Of a stretch of 64,000 bases of DNA, positions 19,627 through 29,835 are shown one piece after another (the first letter of the stretch is position 1; every line of letters starts with the position of its first letter). A model generated the notes under the pieces. It saw only the letters and a program-made list of their open reading frames with translations, was not told the origin of the DNA and ran no database searches. Origin of the DNA: Devosia ginsengisoli (GTDB taxonomy: Bacteria; Pseudomonadota; Alphaproteobacteria; Rhizobiales; Devosiaceae); NCBI RefSeq assembly GCF_024707105.1, contig NZ_JANQAJ010000006.1, positions 496,001 to 560,000 on the forward strand, written 5' to 3'. Position numbers and translations under genes: made by a program.

Positions 19627-20080
19627 TCTGCCGCCCATCGTCGACCTGCGCCAATCGGCAACGGCGCTGCGCGTACAGCGCGGGGTCATGCGCATGCTGC
19701 GCGAGCGGCATGATATGGCCTGTTATGCCGAGGTGCCGCTGGCCAATGGACGGCGGGCCGACGTGCTGGCGGTGGGGCCGAAGGGCGAGATCTGGATCAT
19801 CGAGATCAAGTCGAGCCTGATCGATTTCCAGGTGGATCGCAAATGGCCGGAATACCGGGAATTCTCCGACAAGTTCTTCTTCGCCAAGCCGCCCGAGCTC
19901 GATTCGGAAATCTTCCCCGAAAGCGAGGGATTGATCGTCGCCGACGGGCATGACGGCGCCATCCTGCGCGACAGTCCCGACACGCCGCTCGCCCCTGCCC
20001 GCCGCAAGGCGCTGATGCTCAAGCTCGCCCGCCTGGGCGCCGACCGCATCCATGTGCTGATGGATCCCGGCCCAAAGTGA
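19619..20080 (+). CDS. mmcB: MmcB-family DNA repair protein
   Basis: A 153-residue protein. YAEVPLANGRRADVLAVGPKGEIWIIEIKSSLIDFQVDRKWPEYREFSDKFFFA fits the PD-(D/E)xK nuclease-like fold: D in RADV, ExK in IEIKSS. In Caulobacter MmcB acts with the LexA-regulated damage response. It overlaps the preceding MFS gene by 8 nt, and its stop overlaps the following GTG by GTGA, so it is translated as part of the MFS operon. No LexA box was recognised upstream. Confidence 0.8.
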   Translation: MADLPPIVDLRQSATALRVQRGVMRMLRERHDMACYAEVPLANGRRADVLAVGPKGEIWIIEIKSSLIDFQVDRKWPEYREFSDKFFFAKPPELDSEIFPESEGLIVADGHDGAILRDSPDTPLAPARRKALMLKLARLGADRIHVLMDPGPK

Positions 20081-21231
20081 CTCCCGCCATCCTGCGCTGG
20101 CGCATCATTGCGCTGTTCTTCGTTCATGCCCTGGCCATCGGCGCGCTGCATACGCGCATTCCCGATGTGCAATTGCTGATCGGGCTCAGCGAGGGGCAGC
20201 TCGGACTGGTGCTGATGGGCCAGCCGCTGGGGGCGCTGGCCATGTTCCTGTTTTCCAGCCACATCATCGAACGCTTCGGGCCGCGCGCCGTCATTCTCTG
20301 GCTATTGCCGGTAGCAACAGTCGGGGCATCACTGGTCACGGTGCTGCTCAACCCGGTGGCGATGTTCCTGCTGCTGGCCCTCAACGGCATGGGCTTCTCG
20401 CTCACCAATATCGCTATCAATGTCGAGGCCGACCGGGTGGAAGCGGCCACCGGGACGCGCGTGATGAATACCTGCCACGGCGTGTGGAGCATCGGGTTCC
20501 TGCTCACCTCGCTGCTGGGCGCGGCCATGCGCGGGCTCGATATTTCCCCGGCACTGCATCTGTGGCTGCTGGCCCCGATGGCGATCGGGCTCATGCTGCT
20601 CATCGTGGTGCCGATGCCGCTTATCCCGCCGCGGCCGCATGCCGGTGACAACAGGCGCAAGCTGGCCTGGCCGACGCTGGCGACGCTGGGCCTGGTGGCC
20701 TTCGGTCTGGGTGCGGCCCTGACCGAGGGCGCGGCCCGCGCCTGGTCGATCATCTATCTGCGCGACAATTTCGACGTCGCCGCCTGGGTGGAATCCATGG
20801 CCCTGCCCGCCTTGCTGGTCACCATGGCGGCTGGCCGGCTCGTCGCCGATCGCTGGATCGACCGTTTCGGGCCGGTGCTGGTGGCCCGTATGCTGGCAGG
20901 CATCGCCGTCGCCGGCATGGTGTTGCTCGTGGTCTCGCCCACCGCGGTGCTGGCGCTGGCCGGCTTCGGCCTCGTCGGCGTGGGCATCTGCGTGCTCTAT
21001 CCGCTGACCCTGTCGGCTGCCGCGCGGCTGGGCGACCGCCCAGCCAGCCAGAATGTGGCGGCAACGACGCTGATCTTCCAGCTGGTCAATCTCGGAGCGC
21101 CGGCGCTGATCGGCACTGTGGCGCAGAGCCTGGGAATCCGCATGGCATTTGCCATGCTGCTGCCACTGCTGGTGCTGACCTGCCTGATGGCCGGGAAACT
21201 CGCGCCGAAAGGCGAGGTCGTCCCGGCCTGA
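20077..21231 (+). CDS. MFS transporter (third paralogue)
   Basis: A 384-residue transporter with a GTG start overlapping the mmcB stop. It retains the motif set in more diverged form: LHTRIPDVQLLIGLSEGQLGLVLMG, EADRVEAATGTRVMNTCHGVWSIGFLLTS and LTEGAARAWSIIYLRDNFDV. The Gly-Ile-Asp-Trp-Ser of the other two copies is replaced, which hints at a different substrate. Confidence 0.8.
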   Translation: MTPAILRWRIIALFFVHALAIGALHTRIPDVQLLIGLSEGQLGLVLMGQPLGALAMFLFSSHIIERFGPRAVILWLLPVATVGASLVTVLLNPVAMFLLLALNGMGFSLTNIAINVEADRVEAATGTRVMNTCHGVWSIGFLLTSLLGAAMRGLDISPALHLWLLAPMAIGLMLLIVVPMPLIPPRPHAGDNRRKLAWPTLATLGLVAFGLGAALTEGAARAWSIIYLRDNFDVAAWVESMALPALLVTMAAGRLVADRWIDRFGPVLVARMLAGIAVAGMVLLVVSPTAVLALAGFGLVGVGICVLYPLTLSAAARLGDRPASQNVAATTLIFQLVNLGAPALIGTVAQSLGIRMAFAMLLPLLVLTCLMAGKLAPKGEVVPA

Positions 21232-21243
21232 CTATCGGCCGGG

Positions 21244-21849
21244 TCAGGCCTTCATCACGCGATAATCCATGTGCGTGGTGAATGGCGTCGCCCGCGCGCC
21301 GACTGGTTCCAGCGTCGCGGTCAGCCCATGCCACAGGCATTCACCCGCGCCCAGGACAATCGGCGCGATCTGCAGATGCAGCCTGTCCACGGCGCCGGCA
21401 TTGAGATAGTGCCGCAAGGTGCTCACGCCGCCGGCAATCACCACATTGCGCGCGCCGGCCGCCTGCCGCGCCCTGGCCAGCGCCACGTCCGGCCCTTCGG
21501 TCACGAAGTGAAACACGGTGCCGCCTTCCATCTCGATCGGGTCATGGGCATGGTGGGTCAGCACGAAAACCGGTGCGTGATAGGGCGGATTGGGACCCCA
21601 CCAGCCCTTCCATTCCTCCTCCCACACATCCAAGCCCGGCGCGGCGAACATGTTCCGTCCCATGATGAAGGCGCCATAGGCGCAGATGGCGTCGATCTCG
21701 GCCTTGTTGTTGTCGGCGTCCTCGAACATCCAGCGATGCAGCGGCTCGCCTTCGGGAATGTCGCCGAAGGGCTTTTCCCGCGTCTGGTTGCGGCCCGTGC
21801 CATAACCGTCGAGCGACAGGCTCATATGGGCGTGTACTTGCTGGGTCAT
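21244..21849 (-). CDS. Dihydrofolate reductase family (RibD C-terminal-like) protein
   Basis: A 201-residue protein of the RibD-C/DHFR-like fold. It has MSLSLDGYGTGRNQ near the start, GAFIMGRNMFAAPG, and the cofactor-binding ARNVVIAGGVSTLRHYLNAGAVDRLHLQIAPIVLGAGECLW. These standalone proteins are usually NADPH-dependent reductases of unknown substrate. The ATG at 21849 has GGAGTGGGA upstream. Confidence 0.82.
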   Translation of the reverse strand: MTQQVHAHMSLSLDGYGTGRNQTREKPFGDIPEGEPLHRWMFEDADNNKAEIDAICAYGAFIMGRNMFAAPGLDVWEEEWKGWWGPNPPYHAPVFVLTHHAHDPIEMEGGTVFHFVTEGPDVALARARQAAGARNVVIAGGVSTLRHYLNAGAVDRLHLQIAPIVLGAGECLWHGLTATLEPVGARATPFTTHMDYRVMKA

Positions 21850-21924
21850 TTCCCACTCCATAACTTAAACGTTGACTTAAGTAATGGAGCAGCGAGTGAT
21901 GATTGTCAAGCGCTGACTTAACAA

Positions 21925-22644
21925 TCAGCCCTTCGGTCGCGGTGTGAGGCCGAACAGGAACAGTTGCTCGAGATAGCGGGCGGCATCCTCAAAGCGGCCT
22001 TCACCGCCCCGATCCTTGCCCAGAACGGCGCGCACCTGCACGTCGAAATCGGCGTAATGCTGGGTGGTGGCCCAGATCGAGAAGATCAGGTGGTAAGGGT
22101 CGGTATGGGCGAGCTTGCCCTGGTCCATCCAGCCGAGCAGAATCTTGGCCTTTTCGTCGACCAGGTTCTTGAGGTCGACTTCGAGCATTTCGATGATGCG
22201 CGGCGCACCCTGCAGCATCTCATTGGCAAAGAGCCGGCTTTCGCGCGGATAGTCGCGCGCCATTTCGAGCTTGCGACGGATATAGGAGCGGATTTCGGGA
22301 AAGGGATCGCCATCGGCGTCCATTTCCTTGAGCGGCGCCAGCCAGGTGTCCAGCAAGGCCGACATCAGCCGGCGATGAATCTCCTCCTTGCGGGGGAAAT
22401 AATATAGCAGGTTGGGTTTGCTCATCCCCGCCACTTCGGCGATCTGGTCGATGGTGGAACCGCGAAAGCCGTGCATCGAAAAGACGTCCAGCGCCGCTTC
22501 GAGAATGAGGTCCTGCTTCTCGCGCTGGATGCGCGTCAGCGGCCGCGGCTTGGCATGGGGATGCGCCGCCGCCTTGGCGTCAGCCTTGTGCTGGCGTCTC
22601 GGGGTGAGGGCGGGCTCGGCACTTTTCACTTTGTTCGGCGGCAT
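21925..22644 (-). CDS. rutR: RutR-like TetR-family regulator of pyrimidine degradation
   Basis: A 239-residue repressor-type protein. A basic N-terminal extension precedes the TetR HTH (ILEAALDVFSMHGFRGSTIDQIAEVAGMSKPNLLYYFPRKEEIH), and the C-terminal ligand domain has LFANEMLQGAPRIIE and SIWATTQHYADFDVQV, typical of RutR. RutR senses uracil/thymine. It is divergent from the pyrimidine degradation genes, with a RutR-like operator between. The ORF is open to 22695, but that start would lie within the operator. Confidence 0.85.
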   Translation of the reverse strand: MPPNKVKSAEPALTPRRQHKADAKAAAHPHAKPRPLTRIQREKQDLILEAALDVFSMHGFRGSTIDQIAEVAGMSKPNLLYYFPRKEEIHRRLMSALLDTWLAPLKEMDADGDPFPEIRSYIRRKLEMARDYPRESRLFANEMLQGAPRIIEMLEVDLKNLVDEKAKILLGWMDQGKLAHTDPYHLIFSIWATTQHYADFDVQVRAVLGKDRGGEGRFEDAARYLEQLFLFGLTPRPKG

Positions 22645-22679
22645 TTTCGCCTTGCTAGAAAGTTTGGGAGTGCTAACAT

Positions 22680-22695
22680 TTTTCCAACTGGTCAA
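22680..22695. promoter_or_regulatory. RutR-like operator
   Basis: TTTTCCAACTGGTCAA matches the RutR palindrome TTGACCAnnTGGTCAA at 12 of 14 defined positions, with a perfect right half. It lies 36 bp upstream of the rutR start and 76 bp upstream of the aminotransferase start, so it could control both. Confidence 0.6.
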
Positions 22696-22771
22696 AATTT
22701 GGGGACCTTAGCGGGTCCGCGTCAAGAGACAAAAGACGAGCCAGTGCAGAATCAGAGGGGAGCGCGACTTC

Positions 22772-24099
22772 GTGTCCAATTCAAATGCGGTGGTGCCGAA
22801 CGATCTGAATGCGTTCTGGATGCCCTTTACGGCAAATCGCCAGTTCAAGAAATCCCCGCGCATGTTCGTCGCCGCCAAGGACATGCACTATACGACTTCC
22901 GACGGTCGCCAGGTGCTCGACGGCACGGCGGGCCTGTGGTGCGTCAATGCCGGCCATACCCGCCCCAAGATCGTCGAAGCCATCGCCAAACAGGCCGCCG
23001 AGCTCGATTACGCCCCCGCCTTCCAGATGGGCCATCCCAAGGCGTTCGAGCTGGCCAACCGCATCGTCGACATCGCCCCCAAGGGGCTCGACCATGTGCT
23101 CTTCACCAATTCCGGCTCCGAATCGGTCGAGACCGCGCTCAAGGTGGCGCTGGCCTATCATCGCGTAAAGGGCGACGGCGCCCGCTCGCGCCTGATCGGC
23201 CGCGAACGCGCCTATCACGGCGTCAATTTCGGCGGCATTTCGGTGGGCGGCATCGTCACCAACCGCAAGATGTTCGGCAGCCTGCTCACCGGCGTCGACC
23301 ACATGCCGCACACGCATAACCTCGCTAAGAACGCCTTCTCCAAGGGCCTGCCCGAGCATGGCGTGGACCTCGCCGACGAGCTGGAACGCATCGTCACTCT
23401 GCATGATGCCTCGACCATTGCCGCCGTCATCGTCGAGCCGGTGGCCGGCTCCACTGGCGTGCTGATCCCTCCTGCGGGCTATCTGCAGCGCCTGCGCGAC
23501 ATCACCAAAAAGCACGGCATATTGCTGATCTTCGACGAGGTCATCACCGGCTTCGGACGGCTGGGCACACCCTTCGGCGCCGATTATTTCGGCGTCACGC
23601 CCGATATCATGGTGACCGCCAAGGGCCTGACCAACGGCGTCATCCCCATGGGCGCCGTTCTGGTGAGTTCCGACATCCACGACGCCTTCATGCAGGGGCC
23701 AGAACACGTCATCGAGTTCTTCCACGGCTATACCTATTCGGGCAATCCCATCGCCTCGGCGGCGGGCCTGGCCACGCTCGAAACCTACAAGGACGAGGAC
23801 CTTCTCACGCGCGGCGCCGAACTCGCGCCCGTCTGGCAGGATGCGCTGCATTCGCTCAAGGGCGAACCGCATGTCATCGACATCAGGAATATCGGCCTGG
23901 TCGGCGCCATCGAGCTCGAACCCATTGCCGGCGCGCCGACCAAGCGCGCCTTCTCGGCCTTCGTGAAAGCCTTCGAGGATGGCTACCTGATCCGCACCAC
24001 CGGCGACATCATCGCGCTGAGCCCGCCGCTGATCGTCAGCAAGGCGCAGATCGCCGAACTGATCGATGCCATTCGCACCGTCTTGAGGAGCATCGACTG

Positions 24100-24100
<1 letters not shown>
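22772..24100 (+). CDS. Omega-amino acid (beta-alanine)--pyruvate aminotransferase
   Basis: A 442-residue class III PLP aminotransferase. In this locus it would convert beta-alanine plus pyruvate to malonate semialdehyde plus alanine. Motifs are LDGTAGLWCVNAGHTRPKIVEAI, NSGSESVETALK, LIFDEVITGFGRLG (PLP-contacting Asp) and MVTAKGLTNG (Schiff-base Lys). The start is GTG, with GAGGGG 11 nt upstream. Its stop shares one base with the mmsA start. Confidence 0.88.
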
Positions 24101-25596
<1,496 letters not shown>

Positions 25597-25600
25597 CGAT

Positions 25601-26185
25601 ATGCACAAAGCTCCTCCCAGCGCCGAGGCGGTTCCCACCTCTCCCCTCAGGGGAGAGGTCGCCGCGCAGCGGCGGGTGAGGGGTTCGGTGCCGCGGGCAC
25701 GTTCATTGCGTCGCAATCCGACGGATGCCGAACAGCGCCTGTGGTCCATCCTTCGCGCTCGCCAATTGGGCGGGCATAAGTTTGTCCGTCAGGTTCCGAT
25801 TGGCCCCTATTTTGCTGATTTCGTCTGCCGCGAAGCGGCGCTGATCATTGAAGTCGACGGTGGCCAACATGCGGGTTCTTTGCATGACAAAAAACGTACC
25901 GCTTTCCTGACCGCTGAGGGCTATTCCGTATTGCGATGCTGGAACAATGATGTGCTGGGCAACCTGCAAGGCGTTGCGGAAAGCATTCTCGCCGTCCTGG
26001 CATCGTACCCCTCACCCGACCTCCGCTACGCTCCGGCCACCCTCTCCCCTCAGGGGAGGGGGGAAGAAAGGCTCGACTGCCGCCACGTCCAAACAACGCA
26101 GCTATCGGCTGACGGCCGATCTGCCCCGTCTCGTGAAGGATTGAAACATGTCTGCCCCAGGAGAAAACCTTCGTATCAATGGTGA
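25601..26185 (+). CDS. DUF559 endonuclease-like protein flanked by REP palindromes
   Basis: The ORF has 194 codons, and its core (about residues 32-130) is a DUF559 domain related to Vsr-like nucleases: RSLRRNPTDAEQRLWSILRARQLGG, KFVRQVPIGPYFADFVCREAALIIEVDGGQHAG and CWNNDVLGNLQGVAESILAVL. The first 28 codons translate one REP element and the last 55 translate another plus the next gene's leader. The real protein may therefore start at GTG 25676 or 25688. No ribosome-binding site precedes ATG 25601. It overlaps the next gene by 38 nt and seems less GC-rich than its neighbours. Confidence 0.6.
   Translation: MHKAPPSAEAVPTSPLRGEVAAQRRVRGSVPRARSLRRNPTDAEQRLWSILRARQLGGHKFVRQVPIGPYFADFVCREAALIIEVDGGQHAGSLHDKKRTAFLTAEGYSVLRCWNNDVLGNLQGVAESILAVLASYPSPDLRYAPATLSPQGRGEERLDCRHVQTTQLSADGRSAPSREGLKHVCPRRKPSYQW
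25637..25683 (+). repeat. REP-like element, left of DUF559 ORF
   Basis: A constant palindrome ACCTCTCCCCT-C-AGGGGAGAGGT (25637-25659) is followed by a second hairpin CGCCGC-GCA-GCGGCG (25660-25674) and GGGTGAGGGG. The module recurs elsewhere in the window with a different second hairpin. Confidence 0.8.
26008..26063 (-). repeat. REP-like element, right of DUF559 ORF, inverted
   Basis: Reverse-oriented copy: CCCCTCACCC, a degenerate middle hairpin (CTCCGCTACGCTCCGG) and CTCTCCCCTCAGGGGAGG. It points toward the left copy, so the two bracket the nuclease-like core in inverted orientation. Confidence 0.75.
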
Positions 26186-27398
26186 TCGGCTCTGGGACAG
26201 CCTCATGGAGATGGCGAAGATTGGCCCCGGCATTGCCGGCGGCAATAATCGCCAGACGTTGACCGACAGCGACAAGGAAGGGCGCGAACTCTTCCAGCGC
26301 TGGTGCGAGGATGCGGGCCTCATCATGGGCGTCGACAAGATGGGCACCATGTTCATGACGCGGCCGGGCACCGACCCGGACGCGCTGCCGGTCTATGTGG
26401 GCTCCCACCTCGATACCCAGCCCACCGGCGGCAAGTATGACGGCGTGCTGGGCGTGCTGTCCGGGCTCGAAGTGGTCAGGACGATGAATGACCTGGGCAT
26501 CAAGACGAAACACCCCATCGTGGTCACCAACTGGACCAATGAAGAAGGCGCCCGCTTCGCCCCGGCCATGCTGGCCTCAGGCGTCTTTGCCGGCATCCAC
26601 ACGCTGGAATACGCCTATGATCGCAAGGACCAAGAGGGCAAGAGCTTCGGCGACGAGCTGCAGCGCATCGGCTGGGTCGGCGAGGAGCCGGTCGGCGCCC
26701 GCAAGATGCATGCCTATTTCGAATATCACATCGAGCAGGGCCCGATCCTCGAAGCCGAGAACAAGCAGATCGGCGTCGTCACCCACGGCCAGGGCCTGTG
26801 GTGGCTCGAATTCACCTTGACCGGCAAGGAAGCCCATACCGGCTCGACGCCGATGAACATGCGCGTCAATGCCGGTCTGGCCATGGCGCGGATCCTCGAA
26901 ATGGTGCAGGCCGTCGCCATGGATCACCAGCCCGGCGCCGTCGGTGGCGTGGGCCAGATGAAGTTCTCGCCGAACTCACGCAACGTCTTGCCGGGCAATG
27001 TGGTCTTCACCGTGGATATCCGCTCGCCGGAACTGGGCAAGCTCAATTCCATGCGTGGGCAAATCGAAAGCAAGGCGCAGGAAATCTGCCAGCAACTCGG
27101 CGTCGGCTATGCCATGGAGGCGGTCGGGCATTTCGACCCCGTCACCTTCGACCCGACCCTGGTCGGGCGCGTCCGCGCCGCCGCCGAGAAGCTCGGTTAC
27201 AGCCACATGGACATCATCTCCGGCGCCGGTCATGACGCCTGCTGGACCAACAAGGTGGCCCCCAGCACCATGGTCATGTGCCCCTGTGTGGATGGTCTCA
27301 GCCATAACGAAGCCGAAGACATTTCCCGTGAATGGGCCACTGCCGGCGCCGATGTGCTGTTCCACGCAGTGGTGGAGACGGCGGAGATCGTGGAATGA
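26148..27398 (+). CDS. Zn-dependent amidohydrolase, beta-ureidopropionase type
   Basis: A 416-residue M20/AmaB-type enzyme. In this context it hydrolyses N-carbamoyl-beta-alanine to beta-alanine, CO2 and ammonia. Metal-binding motifs are YVGSHLDTQPTGGKYDGVLGV, WTNEEGARFAPAML, EYHIEQGPILE and SGAGHDACWTN. Close relatives act on N-carbamoyl-L-amino acids or allantoate, so substrate assignment rests on neighbours. AAGGA precedes the ATG. Confidence 0.87.
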   Translation: MSAPGENLRINGDRLWDSLMEMAKIGPGIAGGNNRQTLTDSDKEGRELFQRWCEDAGLIMGVDKMGTMFMTRPGTDPDALPVYVGSHLDTQPTGGKYDGVLGVLSGLEVVRTMNDLGIKTKHPIVVTNWTNEEGARFAPAMLASGVFAGIHTLEYAYDRKDQEGKSFGDELQRIGWVGEEPVGARKMHAYFEYHIEQGPILEAENKQIGVVTHGQGLWWLEFTLTGKEAHTGSTPMNMRVNAGLAMARILEMVQAVAMDHQPGAVGGVGQMKFSPNSRNVLPGNVVFTVDIRSPELGKLNSMRGQIESKAQEICQQLGVGYAMEAVGHFDPVTFDPTLVGRVRAAAEKLGYSHMDIISGAGHDACWTNKVAPSTMVMCPCVDGLSHNEAEDISREWATAGADVLFHAVVETAEIVE

Positions 27399-27452
27399 TG
27401 CGGCAGGGATGACACCACCGCCCGCCGGATGATCAGGAGGACATTCGGCAAC

Positions 27453-27468
27453 TGGCACCGAACTTGCA
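27453..27468 (+). promoter_or_regulatory. Sigma-54 (RpoN) promoter upstream of dihydropyrimidinase
   Basis: TGGCACCGAACTTGCA matches the -24/-12 consensus TGGCACGnnnnTTGCW at every defined base but one, with GG and GC correctly spaced. It lies in the 137-bp gap before the hydantoinase gene, 67 nt from the ATG. It would link hydantoinase and transporter expression to nitrogen limitation. Confidence 0.65.
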
Positions 27469-27535
27469 GCAATGGCCAAGATGGGCCGGACAGGGCGAAT
27501 GAAACAGCGAATTTGACTAAGGGAGTGAGCAAGAA

Positions 27536-28990
27536 ATGGGCAGCACTGTCGTAAAAAACGGCACCGTCGTTACCGCGGACCTGACCTACAAGGCCGATGT
27601 GAAGATCGAAGGCGATGTTATCGTCGAGATCGGCCAGAACCTGTCGGGCGACACGGTGCTGGACGCCACCGGCTGCTTCATCATGCCGGGAGGCATCGAC
27701 CCGCACACCCATCTCGAAATGCCGTTCATGGGCACCTATTCGGCCGATGATTTCGAGAGCGGCACGCGCGCTGGCCTGGCCGGCGGCACCACCATGGTGG
27801 TGGATTTCTGCCTGCCCAACCCCAACCAGAGCCTGCTCGAAGCCCTCTCCATGTGGGACAACAAGACCGGCAAGGCCTCGGCAGACTACAGCTTCCACAT
27901 GGCCATCACCTGGTGGAGCGAGCAGGTGTGGCGCGAAATGGCCGAAGTGGTCGATCGCGGCATTACCAGCTTCAAGCATTTCATGGCCTATAAGGGCTCG
28001 CTCATGGTCAATGACGACGAGATGTTCTCGTCGTTCCAGCGCTGCGCAGATTTGGGCGCCCTGCCCCTGGTGCATGCCGAAAATGGTGACGTCGTCGCGG
28101 CCATGACAGCCAAGCTGCTGGCCGAGGGCAATAACGGCCCGGAGGCCCACGCCTATAGCCGTCCGCCGGAAGTGGAGGGCGAAGCCACCAATCGCGCCAT
28201 CATGATCGCCGACATGGCCGGCGTGCCGCTCTATGTGGTGCATGTCTCGGCCGAACAGAGCCACGAAGCCATCCGCCGCGCCCGCCAGAAGGGCATGCGC
28301 GTCTATGGCGAACCGCTGATCCAGCACCTGACGCTGGATGAAAGCGAATATTTCAACGCCGATTGGGACCATGCCGCCCGTCGCGTCATGTCCCCGCCCT
28401 TCCGCAACAAGAGCCATCAGGATTCGCTGTGGGCCGGGCTGCAATCGGGTTCGCTCTCCTGCGTCGCCACCGACCACTGCGCCTTCACCACTGACCAGAA
28501 GCGCACCGGTATCGGTAATTTCGCCAAGATCCCCAATGGCACGGGTGGGCTCGAAGATCGCCTGCCGGTGCTCTGGACCACGGGCGTCAATACCGGCCGG
28601 CTGACCATGAACGAATTCGTGGCCGTGACCTCGACCAATATCGCCAAGATCTTGAACCTCTATCCGAAGAAGGGCGCGGTGCTGGTGGGGGCCGATGCGG
28701 ACCTCGTGGTCTGGGACCCCAAGCGCAAGAAGACCATTTCGGCGGCGAGCCAGCAGTCGGTCATCGACTACAACGTGTTCGAGGGCTTCGAGGTCACGGG
28801 CCTGCCGCGCTATGTACTCTCCCGCGGCAAGGTTTCCATCGTCGAGAGCGAGGTCAAGGCTGAACCGGGCCATGGCAAGTTCGTTGCCCGGCAGGCAAAA
28901 AATCCCGTGAACCGGGCCTTGAGCCAGTGGAAAGAAATCGTCGCGCCCCGCAAGGTGGAGCGCTCGGGCATTCCGGCGACGGGGGTTTGA
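27536..28990 (+). CDS. hydA: Dihydropyrimidinase (D-hydantoinase family)
   Basis: A 484-residue binuclear zinc amidohydrolase that opens dihydrouracil/dihydrothymine to N-carbamoyl-beta-alanine or its methyl form. Motifs are GGIDPHTHLEMPFMG (HxH), FKHFMAYKG (carboxylated Lys), PLVHAENGD, YVVHVSAEQS and VATDHCAF (Asp ligand). GGGAG precedes the ATG. Its stop shares one base with the ABC ATPase start, tying catabolism to uptake. Confidence 0.93.
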   Translation: MGSTVVKNGTVVTADLTYKADVKIEGDVIVEIGQNLSGDTVLDATGCFIMPGGIDPHTHLEMPFMGTYSADDFESGTRAGLAGGTTMVVDFCLPNPNQSLLEALSMWDNKTGKASADYSFHMAITWWSEQVWREMAEVVDRGITSFKHFMAYKGSLMVNDDEMFSSFQRCADLGALPLVHAENGDVVAAMTAKLLAEGNNGPEAHAYSRPPEVEGEATNRAIMIADMAGVPLYVVHVSAEQSHEAIRRARQKGMRVYGEPLIQHLTLDESEYFNADWDHAARRVMSPPFRNKSHQDSLWAGLQSGSLSCVATDHCAFTTDQKRTGIGNFAKIPNGTGGLEDRLPVLWTTGVNTGRLTMNEFVAVTSTNIAKILNLYPKKGAVLVGADADLVVWDPKRKKTISAASQQSVIDYNVFEGFEVTGLPRYVLSRGKVSIVESEVKAEPGHGKFVARQAKNPVNRALSQWKEIVAPRKVERSGIPATGV

Positions 28991-29808
28991 TGGTTTTTGA
29001 CGCATTTGAGCAGGGCCGCTTCATGACCCCGGTCGTCTCCGCCCAAAATCTTGGCCTGACTTTCAAGACCAATGACGGCGACGTCGTTGCGCTCAGCGAT
29101 GTCAATCTCACCATCAACAAGGGCGAGTTCGTCTCCTTCATCGGTCCCTCGGGCTGCGGCAAGACCACGTTCCTGCGCACCATTGCCGATCTCGAGCGCC
29201 CCACCTCGGGCAAGCTGACCATCAATGGCCAGACGCCGGAAGTGGCGCGCAAGGCGCGCGCCTATGGCTATGTGTTCCAGGCGCCGGCGCTCTACCCCTG
29301 GCGCACGATCGAAAAGAACGTCGCCCTGCCGCTCGAAATCATGGGCTATGGCGCAGGCCAGCAGGCCGAACGCGTCAGGCGCACCATGGACCTGGTGAAC
29401 CTCTCCGGCTTCGAGAAGAAATATCCCTGGCAATTGTCCGGCGGTATGCAGCAGCGCGCCTCGATCGCCCGGGCGCTCTCCTTCGATGCCGACCTGCTGC
29501 TGATGGATGAGCCCTTTGGCGCGCTCGACGAAATCGTGCGCGACCACCTCAATTCCGAACTGCTCAAGCTGTGGGACCGTACGCAGAAAACCATCTGCTT
29601 CGTGACCCACTCCATTCCCGAGGCGGTCTATCTCTCCACCAAGATCGTCGTCATGTCTCCGCGCCCGGGAAGAGTGACCGACGTGATCGAGAGCGACCTG
29701 CCCAAGGAGCGGCCACTCGATATCCGCGAAACGCCGGAATTCCTGACGATCGCCGCGCGTGTGCGCGACGGGCTGCGGGCCGGACACTCCTATGAGGAGG
29801 CGGTGTGA
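28990..29808 (+). CDS. ABC transporter ATP-binding protein (nitrate/taurine/pyrimidine-type)
   Basis: A 272-residue ABC ATPase of the SsuB/TauB/NrtD-like subgroup. Walker A is GPSGCGKTT, Q-loop YVFQAPALYPWRT, signature LSGGMQQRASIARAL, Walker B LLLMDEPFGALDE, and H-loop CFVTHSIPEAV. ATG 28990 overlaps the hydA stop; ATG 29023 is an alternative. It energises the two permeases that follow. Confidence 0.92.
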   Translation: MVFDAFEQGRFMTPVVSAQNLGLTFKTNDGDVVALSDVNLTINKGEFVSFIGPSGCGKTTFLRTIADLERPTSGKLTINGQTPEVARKARAYGYVFQAPALYPWRTIEKNVALPLEIMGYGAGQQAERVRRTMDLVNLSGFEKKYPWQLSGGMQQRASIARALSFDADLLLMDEPFGALDEIVRDHLNSELLKLWDRTQKTICFVTHSIPEAVYLSTKIVVMSPRPGRVTDVIESDLPKERPLDIRETPEFLTIAARVRDGLRAGHSYEEAV

Positions 29809-29835
29809 TGGCGAGGTGCGGCATCCACCGCTCCT

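Noticed and set aside
27230..29005. 591-codon minus-strand frame across the dihydropyrimidinase gene
   Set aside because: Antisense shadow of two well-supported enzymes; no recognisable protein family.
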